NCBI RefSeq assembly: GCF_019931215.1
Contig: NZ_JAIOUB010000002.1
Coordinates: 62,001-126,000, forward strand
Source of the DNA: Alcanivorax limicola
Lineage (GTDB): Bacteria; Pseudomonadota; Gammaproteobacteria; Pseudomonadales; Alcanivoracaceae
Direction of reading: 5' to 3'
Length of the DNA: 64,000 bases
Shown here in pieces: positions 1 through 7,938 of the stretch; the first letter of the stretch is position 1; the number at the start of each line of letters is the position of its first letter. The notes beneath the pieces were generated by a model. It made no database searches. It worked only from the letters and a program-made list of their open reading frames with translations, and had not been told where the DNA came from. The position numbers were made by a program, and so were the translations under genes.

Positions 1-1308
1 GCCGAGGACGCGAACTTTTACTACCATGACCAGGATCGCTCCCAGGGGCTGACGTTCCGCGCTGGCTGGGATTTTGCCAGCGACTTCAACGTTCAGCTGG
101 GCCATGCCGACGACACCCATGGCACGCTGCTGCGCCTGGGCGACTGGCGGCGACTGGGTGACGGCCACCCGAATGCCACCGGCACCATGTTCGGCATGGA
201 TGTGATCCTGGACGTGCTGCAAAACAACCATGGACCGGGCGGGCTGTGCTTCGGCAGCAGCATCACCGGGGGGATGCCCACGTCGTCACACTGCACAGCC
301 AACGGCGGCCAGTTCTACAACACCCGCGTGCCCGCAGGGGACGCAGGCTTCGCCCTCTTGCTGCGTGATGGTCACCTGCATGGTTACAGCAACCGCCTGA
401 GCGTGGTGAACCCGAGTAGCAATACCGAGAGCCATTATGATTTCGGCCTGGGCCTGACCTTCGGCCAGCTCGACGCCGATATCATCCTGTACCCTCGCGG
501 CCTGAACGGCAGCACTGAAGGCCTTAAACTCGACACCACACTGATGATTACCTCGCCCGGCTTCTGGGATGCCGCACATAGCGACAACACTGCAGAGCGC
601 GAGAACGCCTCACAGCACTGGTACAACAACTCCCACCTGCTGCTGGCCAACACCGACGAGAACTCCCGTGTGGCTGTAGGGTTGCTCAACTACGACATGC
701 TGTGGCAAACCCGGGATCTCCATCTGCGCATCGGCGACGAAGATCCGGTGTTCAGTGACATGCGCAGTGGCATCATGCTCACCTCCGATACCCGCGCGCA
801 GTATTTCATTCGCGGCATGCTCGGCGGCGGCCACCTGGAAGACCTTGGCCCCGGGAAAACCTCCAATGTGGCCCTGATGCAGTTCAACCTTGATACCAAC
901 CGCTACCGTTTTGTGCTGTACCCGGAAAGTGTGGCCACCGAGATCGGTGGCAACATCGTTGATCTGGCCTCCGTGGGATTCGAGGGCTTTTTCGAGCTGA
1001 ACGGTGACGCCTTCCTGACACTGGCGGAAGCGTCAATGCCGCAGGCCGCATTCCGTCTCTTTAACGTGGAAGGCTCGCTGGGCTGGCGCGATGGCCATGT
1101 GGTCGTCAAATCCGCTGACCAGCATGACGATGGCAGGCCCAGCCTGACCATCAGAAATCAGTTACTTCTGGGCGAAGACGTGAACTTCGGCGGCGGCCCC
1201 GGCAATCCGCTGGTTGGCGACCTGGGTTTTGGCGATAACCACTACGGCCGCATCGCCATGCCCGGTGGCACCTGGCACAGCGAAATCATGGTACGCGTGG
1301 CACAGTAA
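1..1308 (+). CDS. C-terminal part of an unrecognised envelope-type protein (5' truncated)
   Basis: The reading frame is open from base 1 to a TAA at 1306-1308, giving 435 codons with no start inside the window; the Met at 187 is internal to continuous coding sequence. The protein is rich in Gly, Asp, Asn and aromatic residues arranged in alternating short stretches, as in beta-rich surface or outer-membrane proteins, with two cysteines near the segment at 247-297. I do not recognise a named family with confidence; it may belong to the large DUF6160/pilus-associated-like envelope proteins of marine gammaproteobacteria, which is a guess. It ends one base before the convergent PepSY gene, with no visible terminator between them. 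Confidence 0.6.
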   Translation, partial: AEDANFYYHDQDRSQGLTFRAGWDFASDFNVQLGHADDTHGTLLRLGDWRRLGDGHPNATGTMFGMDVILDVLQNNHGPGGLCFGSSITGGMPTSSHCTANGGQFYNTRVPAGDAGFALLLRDGHLHGYSNRLSVVNPSSNTESHYDFGLGLTFGQLDADIILYPRGLNGSTEGLKLDTTLMITSPGFWDAAHSDNTAERENASQHWYNNSHLLLANTDENSRVAVGLLNYDMLWQTRDLHLRIGDEDPVFSDMRSGIMLTSDTRAQYFIRGMLGGGHLEDLGPGKTSNVALMQFNLDTNRYRFVLYPESVATEIGGNIVDLASVGFEGFFELNGDAFLTLAEASMPQAAFRLFNVEGSLGWRDGHVVVKSADQHDDGRPSLTIRNQLLLGEDVNFGGGPGNPLVGDLGFGDNHYGRIAMPGGTWHSEIMVRVAQ

Positions 1309-1309
1309 C

Positions 1310-2041
1310 TTACCGTTTGCGCACTCGCCCCAACCAGGTCCAGGCGCCGCTCAAGGCCAGCAGCCCCATCAGTATGGCGGCAGCATTCACCGCCCAGACA
1401 CCGGCGCGACCGAAAAGGCGACCACTGTGCAGATCCAGCACCACCCGCTCGCGGCTGATGCCGGGCAAAGGCGCACCCTGCGCCAGCTGTTCGCGCAAGG
1501 CATCGGGTAGCGATGCTTCCTGAGCCCATTCGACGTCATCCGGGGAGCGTTCACGCCATGCTCCGGCGAGAGCATCGAATTCATGCAGCCCGGCGCGGGT
1601 CGCCACCAACAAGTGTCCGGCCTCATCCGTTCCCAGACGCCGCCCCTGCGCTGGCGCACCGCTCATCATCTCAATCAGCGCAGCGTCATCGCCCAGCAAG
1701 ATCAACGTTTCGCCACACAGTGCAGCAACCAGACTCTGGTAGCGCACCGCACCCACCAGCGTGTCGGCACAACGCGTAACCACCTCGGCATTAAAGCGCA
1801 GACGGCCGCCCTGCTGCGTCAGCCAGTGATCGCCAACACGGTACCCGGCTACCGGCACATCGGGGGGCACGCCATAGAGTGCCGATAGCAGACGCGCCTG
1901 TACCGGCTCATGCTGCCAGCCTCGCACTTCGCTGACGCTGATCAGCACGCCGGTAATGACCAGAAACAGAATCGGCAACAGCAACAACAGCCCCAGCCAG
2001 CGATGCCAACGCATCCAGCGACCGCGCTGCGACGACGCCAT
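1310..2041 (-). CDS. PepSY-associated transmembrane protein, last gene of envelope redox operon
   Basis: A 243-residue protein with an N-terminal membrane segment (about 14-36) preceded by the RWHRWLG signature typical of PepSY-TM proteins, a periplasmic middle part and a second membrane segment near 214-235 followed by a basic tail. PepSY-TM proteins are commonly paired with covalently flavinylated FMN-binding domains and are thought to move electrons across the inner membrane. That fits here because its ATG shares one base with the TGA of the FMN-binding gene (TGATG at 2041), implying translational coupling. Much shorter than the four-helix PepSY reductases, so it is probably a partner subunit. 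Function in electron transfer is inferred from family and context. Confidence 0.75.
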   Translation of the reverse strand: MASSQRGRWMRWHRWLGLLLLLPILFLVITGVLISVSEVRGWQHEPVQARLLSALYGVPPDVPVAGYRVGDHWLTQQGGRLRFNAEVVTRCADTLVGAVRYQSLVAALCGETLILLGDDAALIEMMSGAPAQGRRLGTDEAGHLLVATRAGLHEFDALAGAWRERSPDDVEWAQEASLPDALREQLAQGAPLPGISRERVVLDLHSGRLFGRAGVWAVNAAAILMGLLALSGAWTWLGRVRKR

Positions 2042-2610
2042 CAGCGCAATGCCTCGTCATGCAGACGGAGCACCAGCCGCGCCACCCGGCTTACCGCATC
2101 CACCGACAGCGTAGCGCCGGTAATGTTGTCGATCGGTCGGTCCAGCCGGTTGCCGTTGGTCAGCATCGCGCCCTCGAACTGCCGGGTAAAGAAGCGTTCA
2201 TGCACTTCACCGCCCCGGGGTTCGCGATAGACCAGAATGCGCACATGCTCGATGCCATCCGGGCCCACCACAAGCCCCATGGTAATCGGGTACTCCTTAC
2301 CGATTTCTTCCATGATCCAGGCCGTACGCTCGCCGTCTCGCCAGTAGCGTTGCCGGGCGCCGCCCATACGGCGTTCGAGAATCTGCTCGGCTTCCTCGCG
2401 CAAGGTCTGGTCCAGCAGCAGAAACTGCAAGTGCGGCGTCCGCTCATCGAAAGCAAACGCCAGGAAATCGTCATTGCTCATGTAACGGATATGGCCGCTA
2501 TAGCCGTTCACCGCAACAGCGAGCAGCAGACAGACGCTACCGAGCAACAGTGTTACCGGGAAAAATGATTTCCCTGTAACGCGAAGCCTGTCCGGCATGG
2601 GCTGCGCCAT
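2041..2610 (-). CDS. FMN-binding domain flavoprotein (RnfG/NqrC-like), membrane anchored
   Basis: A 189-residue protein with one N-terminal membrane segment (about 14-36) and a C-terminal FMN-binding domain. The motif D161-N-I-T-G-A-T167 matches the ApbE flavinylation consensus (D..[ST]GA[ST]), so Thr167 is the expected site of covalent FMN attachment via phosphoester. Such domains act as one-electron carriers on the outer face of the inner membrane. The start codon overlaps the stop of the LolB/MpaB fusion gene by one base (TGATG at 2610-2612) and the stop overlaps the PepSY start in the same way, so the three are almost certainly co-translated. No apbE gene is visible in the window; the flavin transferase must be encoded elsewhere. 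Confidence 0.85.
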   Translation of the reverse strand: MAQPMPDRLRVTGKSFFPVTLLLGSVCLLLAVAVNGYSGHIRYMSNDDFLAFAFDERTPHLQFLLLDQTLREEAEQILERRMGGARQRYWRDGERTAWIMEEIGKEYPITMGLVVGPDGIEHVRILVYREPRGGEVHERFFTRQFEGAMLTNGNRLDRPIDNITGATLSVDAVSRVARLVLRLHDEALR

Positions 2611-4337
2611 CAGTTGACCAGCCGCTCCTGGCCCATGAGCGTGCGTATCATCCAGCGTTGATAAAAGCCGGGACGCTCGCCCTCGAGACGGGCATGCGCC
2701 TCATGATGGAACGGGTTGTTCTCCAGGCGGCCCGGCAAGACGAACGAGGCAACGCGTGCGCTGTTCTTGATCCAGAAATAATGGGTCTTCTGCCAGGCGC
2801 CGTATTTGATCTCGTATTTTTCCCGCACTTCTTCTGGCAGATTGGCTGCCGTCGAAATACGTTGCGCCCACATGGGACCGATCAGCCATACAGACTGCGC
2901 CCGGAACAGATCTTTCCGCAGTTGTTGTGTTGCATCGGTGACCGTCAGCTGCTCACTGCGCCACATGGCCTCGTTGTAGGCCAAAAACTCCGGCCAGGTG
3001 CGCGGCAAGGCATCCTCGGGAATACCAAACACCATGGCGAACAGTTTGCTCTCCTGATAGAACTGCTCTTTTTCCTCGTCCGTCAGCGTGCCTTTGATCT
3101 GCTCGTACATTTTGGCCAGGGTTTCCCACAGGGTGGCATGTACCCAGATCATGGCGTTGATTTCGTTGGCCCGGTATTCCGTACCCTGCTTGAAAGCGCC
3201 GGCATCATAGGGCATGTCGCCCTCGATGGATTCGTGGATGGCATGCACCTGATTGGCCGACCCCATCACCTGGGGCATGCTGCCGTACACGATGGTAAAG
3301 ACATGCTGGAATGTGCGCCGCGCGCGCCCCAGCGGATCATCCCGCACGACGGAATGCTCATCCACGCCCCGGGTCACCCACGGATGGGCGTTCTGCAACA
3401 ACAAGGCACGGCCCGCGCCCAGGCCGCCGGGCGCCATGGGGGCCTGCAGGCGCCACATCATGGAATCCGGACCATACAGGCCAACGCGCGGGTCGGGGAT
3501 CTTGCCGTGGACCTTGTACAACTGGGCGCAGAATGCGTGGCGGTCAACCCAGCGTGGCATCGGCGCGGAACCGTCCGGCGGCACCAGCTCAGCCACGCGG
3601 TCGCGGTCCGCATTGCCGGCATCGCCCGATACCTCTGCGTCGCGCGTTGCGACACCCTCTGGCAAAAAGTCCCTGGGGCAAGGGCTCGACAGATAGCCGG
3701 TTTCGGCGCGTACCAGATCAATATCCACACGCAGACCGTCACGGGTCATGCGCATGCGTTCCGGCAGCATATAGTTATTCACCCGCATCAGATCCCGGTA
3801 CTGGATATCCCAGCCGGCATCACGCATCGCACGGATATGACCCGGTGCGTCATGGGTCATTTCCGCGCCCGGTGTCGCCGGTAAACCACGCAGCCAGTAG
3901 GCCAGATGATGCACTGGCAATTGCTCGCGAATCGACTCGCCCAGCGCACGGGCCTCCTGGTCGCGCGCCATCAGTTGCAATGCCGTGCCATGCATATCCT
4001 CGGCACGCAGCACCGCGCCCGGTTCACTCACCGGGGCGTCCGGCAACAGTGCCAGATCGAAACTGCCGTTGATCTGGGTAAAGGTGAACCAGGTGTCTTC
4101 TCGCCCCTGCTCGCCGCGCAGGCGCAGCCGACCTTCAATCTGCCACTCTTCCAGGTTCTCCGCGTCTGCCACCTCGAAGTCCGGGGCGCGCAATGCGCCG
4201 CAGCCTTGCAGGAAAAAAAGTGATGTCAGCAGCACAGCGGACAACAGTCCGGTCCATGACATGCGTACTGTTCTGCATGTCGCTCTGTGTGCTGCTCTGT
4301 GTGTTGTTGTAATTGATGTCCTGATCGGCAATGTCAT
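2610..4337 (-). CDS. Lipoprotein fusing a LolB-like domain to an MpaB/DUF2236 oxygenase-like domain
   Basis: The 575-residue reading has a hydrophobic segment ending in a lipobox, L43-Q-G-C46, so Cys46 should be lipidated; Gly at +2 argues for outer-membrane sorting. Residues about 62-215 look like LolB: EEWQIEGRLRLR at the start, W83-F-T-F-T-Q and the LolB hallmark L145-A-Y-W-L-R-G-L-P153. Residues about 265-575 are an MpaB/DUF2236 (rubber-oxygenase-like) domain, with H318-P-W-V..G324-V-D-E-H328-S, a DPLGRARRT stretch and IWVHATLWET. The first ATG (4337) overlaps the ligase stop as ATGA. An alternative ATG at 4262 (M26) gives a more usual 20-residue signal peptide and lies just after a tandem repeat; either could be used. 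I know of no described LolB-MpaB fusion. Substrate and chemistry are unknown. Confidence 0.8.
   Translation of the reverse strand: MTLPIRTSITTTHRAAHRATCRTVRMSWTGLLSAVLLTSLFFLQGCGALRAPDFEVADAENLEEWQIEGRLRLRGEQGREDTWFTFTQINGSFDLALLPDAPVSEPGAVLRAEDMHGTALQLMARDQEARALGESIREQLPVHHLAYWLRGLPATPGAEMTHDAPGHIRAMRDAGWDIQYRDLMRVNNYMLPERMRMTRDGLRVDIDLVRAETGYLSSPCPRDFLPEGVATRDAEVSGDAGNADRDRVAELVPPDGSAPMPRWVDRHAFCAQLYKVHGKIPDPRVGLYGPDSMMWRLQAPMAPGGLGAGRALLLQNAHPWVTRGVDEHSVVRDDPLGRARRTFQHVFTIVYGSMPQVMGSANQVHAIHESIEGDMPYDAGAFKQGTEYRANEINAMIWVHATLWETLAKMYEQIKGTLTDEEKEQFYQESKLFAMVFGIPEDALPRTWPEFLAYNEAMWRSEQLTVTDATQQLRKDLFRAQSVWLIGPMWAQRISTAANLPEEVREKYEIKYGAWQKTHYFWIKNSARVASFVLPGRLENNPFHHEAHARLEGERPGFYQRWMIRTLMGQERLVN
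4268..4303. repeat. Imperfect tandem array, period 12, three units
   Basis: On the minus strand three 12-base units follow each other: CACACAGAGCAG, CACACAGAGCGA and CATGCAGAACAG. The array ends six bases before the alternative start codon of the LolB/MpaB fusion (4262). If translation begins at 4337 the array encodes part of the N-terminal extension (THRAAHRATCRT). One of several short-period arrays in spacers of this window. Confidence 0.75.
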
Positions 4338-6058
4338 TGTCGCAGCGCCTTCTTGTCAATCTTGCCCACGGATGTCAGCGGTATTGCCTCGATAAAGAAA
4401 ATCTCCCGGGGCACCTTGTACGGCGACATCTGCGCCCGACAGTAAGCGTCCAGCTCCTCGCGGCGGGCCGCTTCGTCCTGTATTTGGTCCGGCATCATCT
4501 GCACATAAAGCTGCACGATATCGTTACCCGGGCGATTGGCGTCTGCGCGCCCCACGACCGCGCACATCGCCACCCATGGCAGGGCCTGCACCTTGTTCTC
4601 CACTTCCACCGAGAACACCTTGAAGCCGCCCACAATCAGCATGTCCTTGCTGCGATCGAAAATCGTCACATAGCCTTCGTCATCCATGACACCGATGTCA
4701 CCGGTGTGCATCCACCACATGCCGTCATGCTCGCGTAATGCTTCGGCGGTGGCTTCCGGCATCGCCAGATACCCCTGCATGACCTGCGGCCCGGTCACGA
4801 TGACCTCGCCCGGCTCCCCCACAGGCATCGGTGTTACGCCGTCCTCCGCGTCGACAATGCGCACCAGGGTTCCCGGCACCGGCACCCCGACGCTGCCGGG
4901 CTTGAACCGTGTCGCCGGATTGAGTGTCTGCACCGGACTGGTTTCCGTCATGCCGTAGACTTCGCAAAACTTGTCGGCACCGATAATGTCCGCCAGCCGT
5001 GCGACTTCTTCCCGCGCAAAAGGCGCCGCACCCGATACAGCAGTATGCATGCCGCTGAAGTCCAGCGACCGGAAGCCGGCATGCTGACAAAGCATCTGGT
5101 ATAACGCCGGCACAGCGGCAATGATGGTGGGCATGCGCCGCTGCATTTCGCTGACGACGTGATCAATGTTGCGCGGATCGGGGATCAGCAGAAACGTCGC
5201 GGCGGTGCGCAGCGCATTGAACAGCACCGCCGCGCCACCGATGTGGAAAAGCGGAAACGCGGAGGCGACGATTTCCTGGCCCAGCCGATAGCCGTAAAAC
5301 ACATCGGCCTGAACGTTGTTGGTGAACAGATTGCGTGACGTCAGCCGAGCGCCTTTCGGTGCGCCTGTGGTGCCACCGGTGTATTGCAGATAGAGCACAT
5401 CGTCCATGTCTGTCTGCACTGCGTTTTTCGCGGCATGCTGTAATGCGGATGTCGCCTCCTCTACGGTTGCCAGGTGATCCATCAGTGAAAACACCTTTAC
5501 GTCACCGCACATTTCTTCGATGGCGGCGATCTCGCCACCGATCATATCGCCGGGATTGCTGACCAGTACCGCACGCAGTGAACGGATTTTACTGGCCGCA
5601 TGGGTCACCACTTGTTCCCACAAGGGCTGCAGCGTCAGCAGCACATCAATGCGGGCATCATTGCCCTGATGAATCACCTCGGAGGGTGTCATCAATGGCG
5701 ACACACTGGTGCAGACCATGCCCAGACGCGCTGCCGCCGTGAACGCCACCACATACTGCGGTGTGTTCGGCAAATGCAGTCCCAGCACGTCACCTTTGCG
5801 GCACCCCAGCGCGATCAACAGGCCGGCCATACGATCTGCAAGCTGGTCCAGCTCGCGATAGGTGATACCGCGCCCGAGAAAGACCAGCGCTTCACGCTCG
5901 GGGAACTGTTCACCGTGACTGCGCACATAATCCGACAAGGTCCTGTTCGGCACGTCGGGGACGTGATCCCAGTCCAGCCCCATCGCCTTGTAGGTTTTCA
6001 GCCAGGGATAATCCGGGCGCAGGGTCACTGCTACTTTCGCCGTCATGCTCTGCTCCAT
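4334..6058 (-). CDS. AMP-dependent acyl-CoA ligase (FadD-like)
   Basis: A 574-residue ANL-superfamily enzyme that activates a carboxylic acid, probably a medium or long-chain fatty acid, as acyl-AMP and then acyl-CoA. The phosphate-binding loop YTGGTTGAPKG lies at 226-236, the A5 region reads EVYGMTETSP, the hinge/A8 region GGFKVFSVEVENKV, and the catalytic A10 lysine sits in the C-terminal PLTSVGKIDKKALRQ. Length is normal for FadD-type ligases. The start (6058, or M5 at 6046) overlaps the end of the upstream MpaB/DUF2236 gene and the stop overlaps the next start as ATGA. Its position between two MpaB/DUF2236 genes suggests it activates the substrate or product of those putative oxygenases; this is inference. 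Confidence 0.92.
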   Translation of the reverse strand: MEQSMTAKVAVTLRPDYPWLKTYKAMGLDWDHVPDVPNRTLSDYVRSHGEQFPEREALVFLGRGITYRELDQLADRMAGLLIALGCRKGDVLGLHLPNTPQYVVAFTAAARLGMVCTSVSPLMTPSEVIHQGNDARIDVLLTLQPLWEQVVTHAASKIRSLRAVLVSNPGDMIGGEIAAIEEMCGDVKVFSLMDHLATVEEATSALQHAAKNAVQTDMDDVLYLQYTGGTTGAPKGARLTSRNLFTNNVQADVFYGYRLGQEIVASAFPLFHIGGAAVLFNALRTAATFLLIPDPRNIDHVVSEMQRRMPTIIAAVPALYQMLCQHAGFRSLDFSGMHTAVSGAAPFAREEVARLADIIGADKFCEVYGMTETSPVQTLNPATRFKPGSVGVPVPGTLVRIVDAEDGVTPMPVGEPGEVIVTGPQVMQGYLAMPEATAEALREHDGMWWMHTGDIGVMDDEGYVTIFDRSKDMLIVGGFKVFSVEVENKVQALPWVAMCAVVGRADANRPGNDIVQLYVQMMPDQIQDEAARREELDAYCRAQMSPYKVPREIFFIEAIPLTSVGKIDKKALRQ

Positions 6059-6954
6059 GTGTAAGCTTCGGGATGATGCCGTGCGTCACGCATGGCCTGC
6101 CGCGCCAGCGGGATATAGCGCATTCTTTTCGGCGTCAGGCGATGGACGACACGACAGATGCGGCACCAGCGACGAAAGCGACGCTCGTCCTTGTCCGTCC
6201 AGGGAATATTGAAATGCTCGCGAAAGAGCGGCGGCAGCGAGCCATAGGTGTTCATGCGCAGGATGCGCCCCGTGACCTGCAGCGACAGGCGCCAGACGAC
6301 ATCCGGCAACCACCTGATCGGCGGAGGTGGCTGATCGAAGTAATAGCTGTCACTGAGGAGATCCTTGACCACATCACCCATCTCCAGGCGTTGCGTGATC
6401 ATGTTCTCGAAGTACACCCGGTACTCTGCTTCGGTCGCCGGCAGATCCTGTTCGCGCACCCCCAGTAACAGACCCATCTGGCGCCACTCCTGGAACATCA
6501 CTTTGCGCTGTTCCGGCGTCGGCGGCGTGCCGAACAGTTCATGCAGGCGGATGCCGGCGTCATACCCGGTACCGTGTACCCACCCGTAGGCCTCCGGGTC
6601 CAGCGCAAAGTAGCGTTTGCCGTTTTTGTCCACGCCCCTGATTTCGCGGTGCAGCTCGCGCAGCACCTTGCCCTTGCGAATGGCTTCGTCCGGGCGTGAG
6701 TACACCACCGGCCAGAGCATCTTCGTGGACCGCTGCGCCCGCCCCCAGGGATCGGTGCGATACACCGAATGCTCACCGACCCCGGCATCGATCACAGGGT
6801 GGGCGACTTGCAGGACAAACGCCTGGGGCAGCATCAGGAGGTAGCGCCAGGAGCCGAAATCACGCCACATATAGGAATCCGGGCCCAGGGGCTGCGGGGA
6901 TGACGCCTGCGCAGCAGCGGCGGGGTGTTCGGGAAGAGTGGTCTCGGCGGACAT
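6043..6954 (-). CDS. MpaB/DUF2236 (oxygenase-like) protein, first gene of operon
   Basis: A 303-residue protein of the DUF2236/MpaB family, a heme-associated oxygenase-like family including fungal MpaB and rubber oxygenase Lcp. Visible hallmarks are H52-P-V-I-D-A-G-V-G-E-H62-S, then YRTDPWGRAQRS, HREIRGVD and YGWVHGTGYD. I chose the ATG at 6954 because AGGAG lies eight bases upstream; the longer reading from 7011 would run through the 26-bp palindrome and lacks a good ribosome site. No signal peptide is seen, so it is probably cytoplasmic, unlike its lipoprotein paralogue two genes downstream. Its 3' end overlaps the ligase start. Substrate unknown. Confidence 0.85.
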   Translation of the reverse strand: MSAETTLPEHPAAAAQASSPQPLGPDSYMWRDFGSWRYLLMLPQAFVLQVAHPVIDAGVGEHSVYRTDPWGRAQRSTKMLWPVVYSRPDEAIRKGKVLRELHREIRGVDKNGKRYFALDPEAYGWVHGTGYDAGIRLHELFGTPPTPEQRKVMFQEWRQMGLLLGVREQDLPATEAEYRVYFENMITQRLEMGDVVKDLLSDSYYFDQPPPPIRWLPDVVWRLSLQVTGRILRMNTYGSLPPLFREHFNIPWTDKDERRFRRWCRICRVVHRLTPKRMRYIPLARQAMRDARHHPEAYTWSRA

Positions 6955-6971
6955 GATTCTGCTCCTGACGA

Positions 6972-6997
6972 TGAGATAAATATTAAAATATGTCTCA
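6972..6997. promoter_or_regulatory. 26-bp AT-rich palindrome, candidate TetR operator
   Basis: Half sites TGAGA and TCTCA at the two ends with an AT-rich centre; 20 of 26 positions are symmetric. It lies 18 bases upstream of the operon's first ATG (6954) and 129 bases downstream of the TetR gene on the same strand, a position where a bound repressor would block transcription of the operon. Binding by the neighbouring TetR is inferred from position and symmetry only. Confidence 0.55.
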
Positions 6998-7125
6998 TTG
7001 CCGGGACACACAAGCCCGTCATACAGATTTCGAATTGCCGTTTACGGCTGAAAACACCAGATATGTGGCGCCCCGGTCAGTCTGCGGCGAGCGTTGATGG
7101 CCAACCTCGGCGGGGAGTCAGGCGG

Positions 7126-7755
7126 TCAGGGCGCCAGCAGCGGCCGCAGGTAGGTCTCGGTGAAGTCACGCACCGTCTTTTCGTTGGCGGGGGAAATCAC
7201 GCCGTCGGGGCTCAGCACCAGCGACTGCATCAGGCGCAACAGCATTTCAGCGCTCTGCTCCGCCGGCCGGTCACTGAGGGCGCCCGCCTTCTGTCCCTTG
7301 CGTATCTGCATGGCCAGATAAAGTCGGCTGAACGTCATCACCTGGGGCAGGCTGCGGGTCAGGTAGGGCAGGATATATTCCGGCTCGGCCTCCAGCAGCC
7401 GCGCCAGCAACGGGTGGCCGAAGGCGCCCCGTGTCGCCAGCACAAACGCTTCCAGCAGGGCATCCAGCGGCGACGTGAATGCCTGCAACTGCTTTTCGAT
7501 CAGGCTGAGGTGGCGCTGGCATTCACGCAGGATGACCGCCTGGATCAGCTGATCCTTGTCGCCGAAACGCCGGTATACCGTCGCCCGCCCGATGCCCGCG
7601 CTCAGCGCAACATCTTCCATGGTGGTGCGGCGCATGCCGGATTCGATGAACAGTGACAGCCCGGCATCCAGAATGCGTTCGTGCTTCGCGTCACCGCTGG
7701 CCACCGGCAGATCCGTACTGAGCGCCAGCGGCGGGCTGTGTTGCTTTTCACTCAT
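7126..7755 (-). CDS. TetR/AcrR family transcriptional regulator
   Basis: A 209-residue regulator. The N-terminal helix-turn-helix region reads RILDAGLSLFIESGMRR...TTMEDVALSAGIG..RATVYRRFGDKDQLI (residues about 25-70), a textbook TetR DNA-binding domain; the rest is the variable ligand-binding domain. The open frame extends to 8118, but the ATG at 7755 has AGGAG nine bases upstream and places the HTH where TetR proteins have it. It sits between the envelope redox operon (downstream, same strand) and a divergent molybdopterin oxidoreductase gene, so either or both may be its targets. The ligand may be a fatty acid or acyl-CoA given the operon's ligase; this is a guess. Confidence 0.9.
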   Translation of the reverse strand: MSEKQHSPPLALSTDLPVASGDAKHERILDAGLSLFIESGMRRTTMEDVALSAGIGRATVYRRFGDKDQLIQAVILRECQRHLSLIEKQLQAFTSPLDALLEAFVLATRGAFGHPLLARLLEAEPEYILPYLTRSLPQVMTFSRLYLAMQIRKGQKAGALSDRPAEQSAEMLLRLMQSLVLSPDGVISPANEKTVRDFTETYLRPLLAP

Positions 7756-7938
7756 CCAGGGGCTCCTGCAGGGTCCTGCATACTTCCATATCGCTACGTC
7801 CGCGCTGCCGTAAATACTAAACGCCTTCACGCTGGCCGTGCGGACAAACCATACAACATTCTGTTTTTTGTGTATCGGGTTGGCCCGGACGCTCAGGCAT
7901 GATTGAGGGTGTTGCAACAGGTCAGCCCCGGGGGAACG

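Noticed and set aside
7903-7938. Upstream TTG start for the molybdopterin oxidoreductase
   Set aside because: The ATG at 7939 has a better ribosome site and puts the 4Fe-4S cysteines at the usual distance from the N terminus.
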